Positions 1 to 9,610 of a stretch of DNA of 32,367 nt are shown piece after piece. Made by a program: the position numbers and the translations under genes. The notes beneath the pieces are model-generated. The model ran no database searches. It saw only the letters and a program-made list of their open reading frames with translations, and was not told the origin of the DNA. Every line of letters starts with the position of its first letter. Positions within the stretch are counted from its first letter, which is position 1. Source of the DNA: Microtetraspora fusca (GTDB taxonomy: Bacteria > Actinomycetota > Actinomycetes > Streptosporangiales > Streptosporangiaceae); NCBI RefSeq assembly GCF_001570365.1, contig NZ_BBYK01000090.1, positions 1-32,367 of the forward strand, given 5' to 3'.

Positions 1-1
1 G

Positions 2-2386
2 TACGCGCGGATGCTGCGCCAGGACCCGGCGCTGAGCGGCGCGCCCGCGCGCCCGCCGACGAACCTGCCCGCCGCCGTCGGCGATCTGATCGGACGCGAC
101 GGCGCGGTGGACGAGGTGCGCGCGCTGCTGGAGACGGGCCGGCTGGTCACGCTCACCGGCCCGGGAGGCGTGGGGAAGACCAGCCTGGCCCTGGACGTCG
201 GCAGGCGGCTGGTCGGCGCCCACCCGGACGGCGCGTGGCTGGTCGAGCTCGCCGCCTACGACCGGCGGACGCCGTCCCTGGCCGAGGCCGTGCTCGTCGC
301 GCTCGACATCCGCGGCGACCGCGCCGCGCCCAGGGAACGGCTCGTGGACGCGCTGCGCGACCGGCGGCTGCTGCTGGTGCTCGACAACTGCGAGCACGTG
401 ATCGACCAGGCCGCCGAGCTGGTCGAGGTGCTGCTGCGCGCCGCGCCCGGCCTGCGGATCCTGGCGACCAGCCGCGAGCCGCTGAACGTGGCCGGCGAGG
501 CGCTCTGGAGCGTACCCACGCTGGAACTTCCGGACGGGTCGGACCCGGCGGCGGTGGCGCGGGCCGGCTCGGTCCGGCTGTTCATGGCCCGGGCGACCGC
601 GTCCGCCCGGGGGTTCACCCTCGACGACGGGAACGCCGAGGCGGTCGCGCAGCTCTGCCGCAGGCTGGACGGCATCCCGTTGGCGCTGGAGATGGCCGCG
701 ACCCGGGTCAGGGCGCTCGGCGTCCACGAACTGGTGAACCGGCTGGACGACCGGTTCCGGCTGCTGGCCGGGTTCCAGCGCGGCGCCCCGGCGCGCCAGC
801 AGACGCTGACGGCGGTGATCGACTGGAGCTGGACGCTGCTCACCGAGGCCGAGCGGGTGGTGCTGCGCCGCCTGGCCGCGCACGCCGACGGCTGCGCGCT
901 GGAGGCGGCGGAGGCGGTGTGCGCCGAACCCGGGATCGACGTGCTCGACGTGCTGGCCCGGCTGGTCGACCGGTCGCTCGTGGTGGTCGCGGACGGCCCG
1001 TCCGGCGTGCGGTACCGGCTGCTGGAGTCGGTGGCCGCGTACTGCGAGCGCCGGCTGGACGACGCGGGCGAGGTCGAGCGGGTACGGCGGGCGCACGCCG
1101 ACCATTACGCGGCGCTCGCCGTACGGGCCGAGGCGCACCTGCGCGGACCCGAGCAGGGACGCTGGCTGCGGCGGCTGGACGTCGAGGCCGCGAACCTGCG
1201 GGCCGCTCTCGACGCCGCCCCGGCCGCCGTCGCCCTGCGTACGGTGAACGCGCTGGCCTGGTACTGGTTCCTGCGCGGCCGGTTCGGCGAGGCGCGCCGG
1301 GCGCTGGAGGCGGCGCTGGCCGCCGACGGCGACGCGCCCGCCGCCGACCGGGCGCGGGCCCGCGCCTGGCACGCCGGGTTCGCCCTGCTGCTGGGCGAGG
1401 ACGCCGACTGGGAGCCGGCCCTGGACATCGCCGACCCCGGCGACCGGGCCAGGGCCGAGTGGTTCGTCGCGCTGGGGCTGACCGACGTGCCGTCCGCGCG
1501 GGTGCTCGTCGAGAAGGCGCTCGCGACCTTCCGCGAGGTCGGCGACACCTGGGGTGTGGCGGCCGCGCTGAGCAGGCAGGCCCGCGACGCCTTCACCGTA
1601 CGCGATCTGGACGCCCTGGAACGCGACGGCGGGGAGAGCGCCCGGCTGTTCCGTGAGCTGGGCGACGGCTGGGGCCGTCTGCAGGCCACCGAGTGGCTCG
1701 CCGGGCTGAGCGAGATCCGCGCCGACTACGAGCGGGCCGCCCGGCTGTTCGCCGAGGACCTGCGGACGGCCGAGGAGCTCGGCCTGTGGGCGGAGACCGT
1801 GCGGCGGCTGTCGTGGCTGGGCTGGATCGCGATGAACACCGGCGACTACGCGTCCGCGATGGAGCACTCCGGCCGCGCGCTGCGGCTGGCCGTCGGACGG
1901 GGCTACCGGGAGGGCCGGATCTTCGCCGAGATGGGGTACGGCTACGCCGCCCGCAGGGCGGGCCGGCTGGAGGAGGCCGAGCGGCACATCAACGGCATGC
2001 TCGACGGCGTGCCGCGGGACGGCGAGCCCCCGCTGTTCCTGCCCACCGCCCTGGTCGAGCTGGGTTTCGTCCACGAGTCACGCGGCGACGTCGAGGAGGC
2101 CCGCGCCCTGTTCCTGGAGGCGTTCGCGGCGGCGAGGAGGATCGGCGACCCCCGCTCGACGGCGCTGACGGTGGAGGGGCTCGCGGCCGCGTCGCCGCCG
2201 GACGAGTGCGCGCGGCTGCTCGGCCTCGCCGCCGCGGCCAGGCTGGCGCACGGCACCCCGGCCTCCCACTCGGAGGAGGCCGAGGTGCGCCGGATCGCCG
2301 ACCGGGCCAGGGACGTGCTTGGCGAGGAGGCGTACGCCGCCGCGCACGCTCACGGCCGCGCGCTGACCTTCGACGACGTGGCCTGA
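2..2386 (+). CDS. SARP/AfsR-type regulator with NB-ARC ATPase and TPR-like region (5' end cut by window edge)
   Basis: The gene is open from base 2. The first codons read Y-A-R before M-L-R-Q-D-P-A-L, which resembles the end of a bacterial transcriptional activation domain (BTAD), so the DNA-binding N-terminus probably lies left of the window and the ATG at 11 is probably internal. Visible parts are an NB-ARC-type ATPase with Walker A GPGGVGKTSLA (about residues 50-60 from that ATG), Walker B LLLVLDNCEHV and the GLPLA-like GIPLALEMAA, followed by a long helical TPR-like region. The C-terminal LGLAAAARLAHGTP block is usual in this family. Such proteins are ATP-dependent transcription activators of secondary metabolism or development. 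The target is unknown here. The 3' end overlaps the convergent SRPBCC gene by 37 bp. A LuxR-type relative is possible because the DNA-binding domain is not in view. Confidence 0.85.
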   Translation, partial: YARMLRQDPALSGAPARPPTNLPAAVGDLIGRDGAVDEVRALLETGRLVTLTGPGGVGKTSLALDVGRRLVGAHPDGAWLVELAAYDRRTPSLAEAVLVALDIRGDRAAPRERLVDALRDRRLLLVLDNCEHVIDQAAELVEVLLRAAPGLRILATSREPLNVAGEALWSVPTLELPDGSDPAAVARAGSVRLFMARATASARGFTLDDGNAEAVAQLCRRLDGIPLALEMAATRVRALGVHELVNRLDDRFRLLAGFQRGAPARQQTLTAVIDWSWTLLTEAERVVLRRLAAHADGCALEAAEAVCAEPGIDVLDVLARLVDRSLVVVADGPSGVRYRLLESVAAYCERRLDDAGEVERVRRAHADHYAALAVRAEAHLRGPEQGRWLRRLDVEAANLRAALDAAPAAVALRTVNALAWYWFLRGRFGEARRALEAALAADGDAPAADRARARAWHAGFALLLGEDADWEPALDIADPGDRARAEWFVALGLTDVPSARVLVEKALATFREVGDTWGVAAALSRQARDAFTVRDLDALERDGGESARLFRELGDGWGRLQATEWLAGLSEIRADYERAARLFAEDLRTAEELGLWAETVRRLSWLGWIAMNTGDYASAMEHSGRALRLAVGRGYREGRIFAEMGYGYAARRAGRLEEAERHINGMLDGVPRDGEPPLFLPTALVELGFVHESRGDVEEARALFLEAFAAARRIGDPRSTALTVEGLAAASPPDECARLLGLAAAARLAHGTPASHSEEAEVRRIADRARDVLGEEAYAAAHAHGRALTFDDVA

Positions 2387-2829
2387 ACCGCCAGGTGCTC
2401 GGCCAGCCGGTCGAAGAACTCCAGCCAGCCCGCCTTGGACTGCTCGGCGTGCTCGGCGTCGGTGTTGACCCCGAACTGGTGGAACCGCATCGTGGTGCCG
2501 TCCGCGTGCTCGTCGAGGGTCAGCGTGACCACCGAGGCGGGGCCGTCGCCGGGGTTGTCCGGGTCGCCGGTGGTGAAGACCAGCCGTCCCGGCCCGGCGA
2601 CCTCGCGGTAGACGCCCTGCAGCGCGACCTCGAACCCCTCGTCGCCGACCAGCGTGGCCTGCCAGGCGCCGCCCGGGCGGACGTCCAGCATGACCCGGTC
2701 GGCCGGGGTGGTGAAGATCCGCGGCCCGAACCAGCGGGCGAAGCGCTCGGGGCGGGTCCAGGCGGCGTACACCTGCTCGCGCGGCGCGGCGAAGTCACGG
2801 ACGATCTCGAACTCGGCGGTCTGCGTCAT
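2350..2829 (-). CDS. SRPBCC (AHSA1/START-like) domain protein
   Basis: This 159-residue protein starts MTQTAEFEIVRDFAAP and carries the AHSA1-type pattern AAPREQVYAAWTRPERFARWFGP, then DVRPGGAW, LQGVYREV and VVTLTLDE, and ends in WLEFFDRLAEHL. This is the helix-grip fold of the activator of Hsp90 ATPase-like family, which typically binds hydrophobic ligands. Its substrate is unknown. Start choice: the ATG at 2829 has GAGAGGG upstream, and family similarity begins there. An in-frame start at 2877 would add 16 residues with no family match. The last 37 bases overlap the end of the convergent SARP-type gene. In many actinomycetes such genes pair with an ArsR regulator; none is seen here. Confidence 0.85.
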   Translation of the reverse strand: MTQTAEFEIVRDFAAPREQVYAAWTRPERFARWFGPRIFTTPADRVMLDVRPGGAWQATLVGDEGFEVALQGVYREVAGPGRLVFTTGDPDNPGDGPASVVTLTLDEHADGTTMRFHQFGVNTDAEHAEQSKAGWLEFFDRLAEHLAVQATSSKVSARP

Positions 2830-3004
2830 GGCTGCCCTCTCAGGGTCTCGTGGATCGGCTTCCGACGAGACCCACATTGCCGGGCCGCCCTTAGGGTCTC
2901 CTTCCGATGTCCTTAAGGTCCCGCTTAAGGCGCCCGGCCGTGCTGTTCAGGGGAAGGACGCCGTCAACGGGGGCGGCGCTGCTGGACGGGGAGGGCCGGG
3001 CCGT

Positions 3005-3112
3005 CACCGGCAGCCCGCGCGTGCCCGCGTCGCCGGGCTGCTCGACGCCGACCTGACGGACGCCGACCAACGGGCCCGCCTCCGGCTCGCCCTCAACTGG
3101 CGGAGATCCTGA
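3005..3112 (+). pseudogene. Possible remnant of a PucR-family regulator C-terminus
   Basis: The 278 bp between the SRPBCC start and the MazG-like gene hold no complete gene. In one forward frame, 35 codons ending in a stop read H-R-Q-P-A-R-A-R-V-A-G-L-L-D-A-D-L-T-D and continue ADQRARLRLALNWRRS. This resembles the last helices of PucR-type HTH_30 domains (HRNTVRxRLxRIAELLGxDLxDPDxRxRLxLAL). No start codon, ribosome site or upstream domain accompanies it, so it looks like a decayed 3' scrap. The assignment rests on pattern memory only. Confidence 0.3.
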
Positions 3113-3155
3113 ACACCCGCACTTCGGACCAGGGGGTTTCCTACGCCCTCATCCT

Positions 3156-3503
3156 TCAGAGAAGGTCCGCCCGCCGGGCGACGACCTCGACATGCCGGGC
3201 GAGGAGGCCGAGCAGGTCGGGCGGGTGCGGATCGTCGGCGCGCAGGTGGGCCAACGCCGCCAGGGCGGTCAGCGCGACGTCCAGGAGTTCGTACTCGACG
3301 TCCGCCCGCGTGGCCGATCGGCCCTTGCGCGGGTTCTGGCCGGTCATCCCGACGAGTTTCTCGATCACCTCGCCGGCCTCCTCCGTGACCTTGGCCACCC
3401 TGCCCCACAGCAGGGCCTCGCGGTCCCGTCCCTGGTTGTCAGGTGAGTTGTCGATCCAGGCGGAGACCTCGTGGATGAGCCTGTTGGTTCGCTCGGAGTT
3501 CAC
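3156..3503 (-). CDS. MazG-like family protein
   Basis: This 115-residue protein has the MazG-type metal-binding pattern EExxE...ExxD: K-V-T-E-E-A-G-E-V-I-E-K (E41, E42, E45) and E-Y-E-L-L-D-V-A-L (E72, D75), spaced as in all-alpha NTP pyrophosphohydrolases. Family members hydrolyse nucleoside triphosphates to monophosphates (house-cleaning). The exact substrate of these short actinobacterial versions is not established. The start is GTG at 3503, supported by AAGGAGGA a few bases upstream. The GTG overlaps the TGA of the upstream frame (GTGA), which suggests translational coupling. The C-terminus is rich in Leu and Ala helices. Confidence 0.85.
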   Translation of the reverse strand: MNSERTNRLIHEVSAWIDNSPDNQGRDREALLWGRVAKVTEEAGEVIEKLVGMTGQNPRKGRSATRADVEYELLDVALTALAALAHLRADDPHPPDLLGLLARHVEVVARRADLL

Positions 3504-3808
3504 CGCTCCTCCTTCCCCGCGGGGACTTCGTCGGCGATGACCAGTATGTGGGAGGAGAAGCCGAGGACGCCCGGCTCGGACTCCAGGCGCCGGATCGCTG
3601 CCACGACCAGCGCTCTGCTCGGCACCTGCTCAAGGCCCTGGTGGTAGAAGTCGATGATCTCGTTATCGATGAGCGGATCGCCTTTCCCACTCAGGCTGCG
3701 GTGTTGATCGCTGAGGTAGGCACGCAGGAGGGAGCCGCTGGCGGCACCCGGTCGCGATCGGGCGTACCCGCACGATGGGTGGTGATCGATACTCGGGAGC
3801 GAGAACGT
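3500..3808 (-). pseudogene. Unrecognised reading frame without a usual start codon, coupled to the MazG-like gene
   Basis: A minus-strand frame is open from 3808 to a TGA at 3500-3502. It reads ...LLRAYLSDQHRSLSGKGDP, then LIDNEIIDFYHQGLEQVPS, RALVVAAIRRLESEPGVLG and FSSHILVIADEVPAGKEER. The amphipathic pattern looks like genuine protein, and its stop overlaps the MazG-like GTG in a GTGA, as in a real operon. However, no ATG, GTG or TTG occurs between the upstream in-frame stop (3809-3811) and an internal GTG well inside the similar-looking part. It may be a 5'-truncated gene, perhaps cut when the divergent sensor-kinase region was joined here, or a gene starting at a rare codon such as CTG. 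I do not recognise the family. Confidence 0.45.
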
Positions 3809-3820
3809 TCAGGGAGCCTC

Positions 3821-4990
3821 GTGTCACTGATATTCACGCTTCCGTTCCGGCGGACCGGACAGCGCCGCCCGGGACCGCACGCGATCGACGCCGGGATCGC
3901 CACGCTCGTGCTGGTCGCCACGCTGTGGCCCCAGGTGACCTGGGCGTCCGCCGGGTGGCTCGGCGTGGTGTCGGCCGTCGCCGCCTCCGCGCCGCTGCTG
4001 TGGAGGCGGCGCGCGCCCATGTCCGTCGCTCTCCTGGTGGGAGTGGCGACGACCGCGCTGTCGCTGGAGCAGGCCATGCCGCCGCTGCCGTACGGAGCGC
4101 TGGTGGCGACGTACACGGTGGCGGTGCGCAGCCCGCTGCGCCGGCAGCTCGCGGCCGTCGCCTGCTGGGCCGGATCCCTGTCGGTGTCCCTGATCGTCCC
4201 GGGGGAGCCGCCGGAGTCCTTCGGCTACCTCGGCATGGCGTTCGCCACCGCGTACGCGCTGGGCATGGGGGCGCGGGCCCGCTCGGCCGAGATCACCGCG
4301 CTGCGCGAACGGGCTCGCAGGCTGGAGGAGGAGAGCGCGGCCGCCGCCGCGCGGGAGCGAACCCGGATCGTTCGCGACATGCACGACATCCTGACCCACT
4401 CCGTCGGCATGATGGTCGTCCAGGCCGAGGCGGGCGCGCTCATGGTACGGGACCGACCCGAACGGGCCGAGACGGCGTTCGAGATGATCGGCCGGACGGG
4501 CCGGGAGGCGATCGGCCAGCTCCGGCACATCTTCGGCGTGCTCCGCGCCACGGTGCCCGACCCCGCCGAACCGCCGCCCGGACTCGGCGCGCTGGGACAC
4601 CTCGCGGAGCGGGTCGGCCGGGTGGGCCTGGCGGTGACCGTCGAGTCGCGCGGCACGCCGCGCCCGCTTCCGCCGGAGGCCGAGGTGGCGGCGTACCGGC
4701 TCGTACAGGAGGCGCTCACCAACACGCTGCGCCACGCGGGAGCCTCCAGGGCCGAGGTCGTGCTCGACTGGTCGCCGGACGCGCTGCGGGTTGAGGCGGC
4801 CGACGACGGCCGCGGCCCCGGCGATGGCGGGGAGGGACACGGTCCGGGCGGAGGGCACGGGCTGATCGGGATGCGGGAGCGGGTCACCGCCTGCGGCGGC
4901 ACCTTCCGGGCGGGGCCGGGACGGGTCGGCGGGTTCGCCGTCGAGGCGACATTTCCGGTCCGGAAGCCGTCCGGAGAGGCGGCCGGCTGA
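3821..4990 (+). CDS. NarL-family sensor histidine kinase
   Basis: This 389-residue membrane kinase has about four hydrophobic N-terminal segments (residues 20-140), a short coiled linker rich in Glu, Arg and Ala, a HisKA_3 dimerisation domain with the phosphoacceptor His188 in RDMHDILTHSVGMMVVQA, and a HATPase_c domain (LVQEALTNTLRHAGAS, then DDGRG and GLIGMRERV). The G-box has a Gly/His-rich insert (DGGEGHGPGGGHG). It would autophosphorylate and pass the phosphate to the regulator encoded next. The start is GTG at 3821 after AGGGAG. The frame extends further upstream, but that part runs antisense to the minus-strand genes. Its TGA overlaps the regulator ATG by one base. The stimulus is unknown. 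Confidence 0.9.
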   Translation: MSLIFTLPFRRTGQRRPGPHAIDAGIATLVLVATLWPQVTWASAGWLGVVSAVAASAPLLWRRRAPMSVALLVGVATTALSLEQAMPPLPYGALVATYTVAVRSPLRRQLAAVACWAGSLSVSLIVPGEPPESFGYLGMAFATAYALGMGARARSAEITALRERARRLEEESAAAAARERTRIVRDMHDILTHSVGMMVVQAEAGALMVRDRPERAETAFEMIGRTGREAIGQLRHIFGVLRATVPDPAEPPPGLGALGHLAERVGRVGLAVTVESRGTPRPLPPEAEVAAYRLVQEALTNTLRHAGASRAEVVLDWSPDALRVEAADDGRGPGDGGEGHGPGGGHGLIGMRERVTACGGTFRAGPGRVGGFAVEATFPVRKPSGEAAG

Positions 4991-5655
4991 TGCTGCGCGT
5001 CCTCGTCGCCGACGACCAGGACCTGTTCCGCGGCGGCTTCTCCATGATCCTGGACGCGCAGCCGGACATCACCGTGGTCGGCGAGGCGTCCGACGGCGTG
5101 GAAGCGGTTCGCGCGGCGGCCGAACTCCAGCCGGACGTCGTGCTGATGGACATCCGGATGCCCACCATGGACGGCGTCGAGGCGACGCGGCGGATCCGCG
5201 CCGCTTCGTCCTCCCGCGTGCTCATGCTGACCATGTTCGACCTGGACGAGTACGTGTACGCGGCGTTGAGCGCGGGCGCGAGCGGGTTCCTGCTCAAGGA
5301 CGCGCATCGCGACGAACTGGTCCGCGCGGTCCGGGTGGTCGCCGCGGGGGAGGGGCTGCTCGCGCCGACGGTGACCCGGCGACTGATCGAGACGCTGGCG
5401 CGGGGCGGCCACGCCGTACCCCGCCTGAAGGCCAGGCTCGACGAGCTGACCGTCCGGGAGCGCGAGACGCTGGCGCAGGTCGCGCGCGGCCTGTCGAACG
5501 CCGAGATCGCCGCCGAGCTGGTGGTCAGCGAGCACACGGTGAAGACCCACGTGAGCAACCTGCTGACCAAGCTCGGCCTGCGCGACCGCGCCCAGGCCGT
5601 CGTCTTCGCGTACGAGTCGGGGCTGGCCGTCCCGGGGTCTCCATCGCAGGAGTGA
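4990..5655 (+). CDS. NarL/FixJ-family response regulator
   Basis: This 221-residue regulator has a receiver domain with the acidic pair D8-D9, phosphoacceptor D54 in VVLMDIRMPTMDG, and the FLLKDA lysine. A LuxR-type helix-turn-helix follows (LTVRERETLAQVARGLSN, AEIAAELVVSEHTVKTHVSN, LLTKLGLRDRAQAV). It is the cognate partner of the kinase directly upstream (TGATG overlap, same operon). No palindromic target site near the pair stands out to me. A DNA-binding transcription factor role is secure; the regulon is unknown. Confidence 0.93.
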   Translation: MLRVLVADDQDLFRGGFSMILDAQPDITVVGEASDGVEAVRAAAELQPDVVLMDIRMPTMDGVEATRRIRAASSSRVLMLTMFDLDEYVYAALSAGASGFLLKDAHRDELVRAVRVVAAGEGLLAPTVTRRLIETLARGGHAVPRLKARLDELTVRERETLAQVARGLSNAEIAAELVVSEHTVKTHVSNLLTKLGLRDRAQAVVFAYESGLAVPGSPSQE

Positions 5656-5736
5656 GCCGGGATTCACTCGCGGCGGCGATCCGGGCGGCACCCCTTCGCG
5701 GGCAGCATCGACGGCGATTCGCGAGGAGGCCGTCGT

Positions 5737-7326
5737 ATGTATCCAGATTCCATCCGTCCAGATATCAGCCATTCCGGCACCGACCGTCCGGGAACCAGCG
5801 GTTCTGAAAGCGCTCGTCCGGGAACCAACTGTTCCGGCACTGGAGGTCCGGAAGACGGTCGTCCCCGCGGGCTCGGCGGCGCGCGCCGGGTCGGTGATCT
5901 GGGGGTGCTCGTCGCATGCGTGGCGCTCTCGGCGGGGTTGCTCCACTTCGGCACGGGTCTGCATCCGATCCCGTGGCTCACCTGGGTGGCGCCCTTGCCG
6001 GTGCTGCTGATCGCGCCGCGGACGACCGGTGTCCGCGCGTGCCTCGCGGCGGTGGCGGCGTGGGCCGTGGGCGGGACGACCATGTGGGAGCTCCAGCGGG
6101 ACCGGATGGAGGCGCCGCTTCCGGTCGCGCTGCTGACGGTCGTCGTGTCCGCGCTGGTCGCGGCCCTGGCCGTCCTGCTCTTCCGGGCACTGGTACGGCG
6201 CGGCCGCCTGTGGTCGGCGGCGGCGGTCGTGCCCGCCGTCTGGGTGAGCGCCGAGTACCTCGTCGCGACCCTCACGCCGAACGGCGCGATCTGGAGCCTC
6301 GCGCACACGCAGGCCGGGGTCCTGCCGGTGGTCCAGCTCGCCGCGCTGACCGGCGGGTGGGGGATCTCGTTCCTGGTGACGGCCGTCCCGGCGGCGCTGG
6401 CCGCCTCCGCCGCGCCCCGGCGGAACGCGCGGCGAGAGGCCCGGCGGCAGGCGGGGGGTCGGCCCTGGCGGGTCGCGGCTACCGCGTTGACGCTGCTGCT
6501 CGTCGTCGCGGTCGGCGGAGCCGTACGGCTCGCCCTGGCCGCGCCGTACGGCGCGGAAGGGAAGGTCGCGTTGCTCGCCTCCCGGCAGCAGGACGACTGG
6601 GCGCCCATCGACACGCCGCGTGGCCGGGAACGTCTCCGCGAGGTGCTGGAACGGGTGCGCGCGCTGCCGCCCGGGACCGACGCCGTGGTCCTGCCGGAAG
6701 GCGGATTCGTGACGACGGCGGCGGACCTTCCCCTGATCTCCCGCCCGCTCGCGGCGCTGGCCCGCGAGCGGCGCATGGACGTCGTCGCGGGCGTGATCGT
6801 GACCGACGCCAACCACAACACCGCGATGTTCTTCCCGGCCGGAGGAGGCGAGCCGGGCGTGTACCGCAAGCAGCACATGGTGCCCGGGGTGGAGCCGTAC
6901 GAGCCCGGTGACCGGATGTTCCTCCGCGCCGGGACCGGTGTGGCGATCTGCAAGGACCTGGACTTCCCCGACCTGGCCCGCGCGTACCGGCGCGAGGGCG
7001 CGCGGGTCATGATGCTGCCCGCCTGGGACTTCGACCTCGACGGATGGCAGCACGCGCGGACGACCGTGTTGCGCGGCGTCGAGAACGGGTTCTGGGCCGT
7101 GCGCAGCGCGGCGAACGGGAACCTGACGGTGAGCGATCCGTACGGCCGGGTCCGCGCCGAGACCGCGACCACGGGTCGCGTGCCGACGGTGCTCACCGCG
7201 ACCGTCGGCACGGGCGCCGTCCGCACGCTCTACACGTGGGCGGGCGACTGGTTCGCCTGGCTGTGCCTGGCCCTGGCCGTCCTGCTTCCCGCGTCGGCGA
7301 TCCTCCGACGCCGCAGGCCCGTGTGA
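5737..7326 (+). CDS. Apolipoprotein N-acyltransferase-like carbon-nitrogen hydrolase, membrane protein
   Basis: This 529-residue protein has an N-terminal membrane half (several hydrophobic segments between residues 55 and 275) and a nitrilase-fold half with the Glu-Lys-Cys triad E321 (VVLPEGGF), K378 (GVYRKQHMVPG) and C405 (VAICKDLDFPDLARAYR). The architecture is that of Lnt, which adds a third acyl chain to lipoproteins. The cysteine context ICKDLDFP differs from the ICYE type of classical Lnt, so a divergent acyltransferase or amidase role is possible. The first 45 residues are an odd Ser/Thr/Gly/Pro/Arg-rich stretch built from imperfect repeats of a PGTxxSG type. The start ATG has GAGGAGG upstream. 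It stands alone, convergent with the cholesterol oxidase gene. Confidence 0.8.
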   Translation: MYPDSIRPDISHSGTDRPGTSGSESARPGTNCSGTGGPEDGRPRGLGGARRVGDLGVLVACVALSAGLLHFGTGLHPIPWLTWVAPLPVLLIAPRTTGVRACLAAVAAWAVGGTTMWELQRDRMEAPLPVALLTVVVSALVAALAVLLFRALVRRGRLWSAAAVVPAVWVSAEYLVATLTPNGAIWSLAHTQAGVLPVVQLAALTGGWGISFLVTAVPAALAASAAPRRNARREARRQAGGRPWRVAATALTLLLVVAVGGAVRLALAAPYGAEGKVALLASRQQDDWAPIDTPRGRERLREVLERVRALPPGTDAVVLPEGGFVTTAADLPLISRPLAALARERRMDVVAGVIVTDANHNTAMFFPAGGGEPGVYRKQHMVPGVEPYEPGDRMFLRAGTGVAICKDLDFPDLARAYRREGARVMMLPAWDFDLDGWQHARTTVLRGVENGFWAVRSAANGNLTVSDPYGRVRAETATTGRVPTVLTATVGTGAVRTLYTWAGDWFAWLCLALAVLLPASAILRRRRPV

Positions 7327-7351
7327 CCCGGCGGGTCCCGGTGAGTGCGGC

Positions 7352-7375
7352 GGGCCGACCGTGCGTGGCCGGCCC
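7352..7375. terminator. Weak hairpin between convergent genes
   Basis: In the 62-bp gap between the Lnt-like gene and the cholesterol oxidase gene, GGGCCG (7352-7357) pairs with CGGCCC (7370-7375) around a 12-base loop. No T-run follows. It could serve as a shared terminator but is weak. Confidence 0.25.
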
Positions 7376-7388
7376 TCCGCGTACGGCC

Positions 7389-9038
<1,650 letters not shown>

Positions 9039-9058
9039 TCACTCTCGACCAAAGGGGG

Positions 9059-9073
9059 TTCGCGTCTTGCGAA
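9059..9073. promoter_or_regulatory. Palindrome upstream of cholesterol oxidase
   Basis: TTCGC-N5-GCGAA, a perfect 5-bp inverted repeat, lies 30 bp before the cholesterol oxidase start in the 77-bp gap after the AhpD-like gene. It could be an operator or an mRNA hairpin. It does not match the KstR consensus. Confidence 0.25.
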
Positions 9074-9106
9074 TGGGGGGTGTTCGTCCGGAGTGCCATG
9101 AGGTGG

Positions 9107-9610
9107 CTACGGCTTGCCGGAGGGGGAGGGGCCGCCGCCGGGCAGCACGCAGACGGCGTCGAGGCCCAGCACCCGGTTGAGCCGGCCGAACGTCAGCCAG
9201 GAGCCGATGCACATGGTCAGCTCGACGATCTCGGGCTGGCTGTAGTGCGCGGTCATCCGGTTCCAGAACTCGTCGTCGAGACCGTGGTGATCGAGCGCGT
9301 ACCGCTCGGCGTACTCGGCGGCCAGCCGGGTGCGGTCGTCGAAGGCGTCGGTGGTGCGCCAGTGGGTCACCGCGTCGGCGAACTCCTCCTCGACCTTCTG
9401 CCCGTCGCGTTCCGTCCGCCAGTCGAGGCAGAAGAGGCACCCGTTGAGCTGTGCGATCCGCAGCCGCGCGGCCTCGAACTCGCGCAGCCCGAGGGTCGTG
9501 TGCGCGTACACCGCCAGGGAGAAGTTGGAGGCGGCGGGCCCGATGCCGGGGACCATCTCGCCCCACACGTACTGGATCGGGTCCTTGCCGTCCGGGACGT
9601 CGACTCTCAT
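9107..9610 (-). CDS. Carboxymuconolactone decarboxylase/AhpD-like protein
   Basis: This 167-residue all-alpha protein has the CMD/AhpD redox motif C58-L-F-C61 inside ARLRIAQLNGCLFCLDWRT, followed by AEYAERYALDHHGLDDEFW and the ELTMCIGSWLTFGRLNRVLG helix. AhpD-type proteins are thiol peroxidases or adaptors. Many CMD-domain proteins have unknown substrates. The ATG at 9610 overlaps the TGA of the DapB-fold gene (ATGA), so the two are translationally coupled. With the H2O2-producing cholesterol oxidase downstream, a peroxide or hydroperoxide-handling role is an attractive inference. The extreme C-terminus is Gly/Pro/Ser-rich. Confidence 0.85.
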   Translation of the reverse strand: MRVDVPDGKDPIQYVWGEMVPGIGPAASNFSLAVYAHTTLGLREFEAARLRIAQLNGCLFCLDWRTERDGQKVEEEFADAVTHWRTTDAFDDRTRLAAEYAERYALDHHGLDDEFWNRMTAHYSQPEIVELTMCIGSWLTFGRLNRVLGLDAVCVLPGGGPSPSGKP

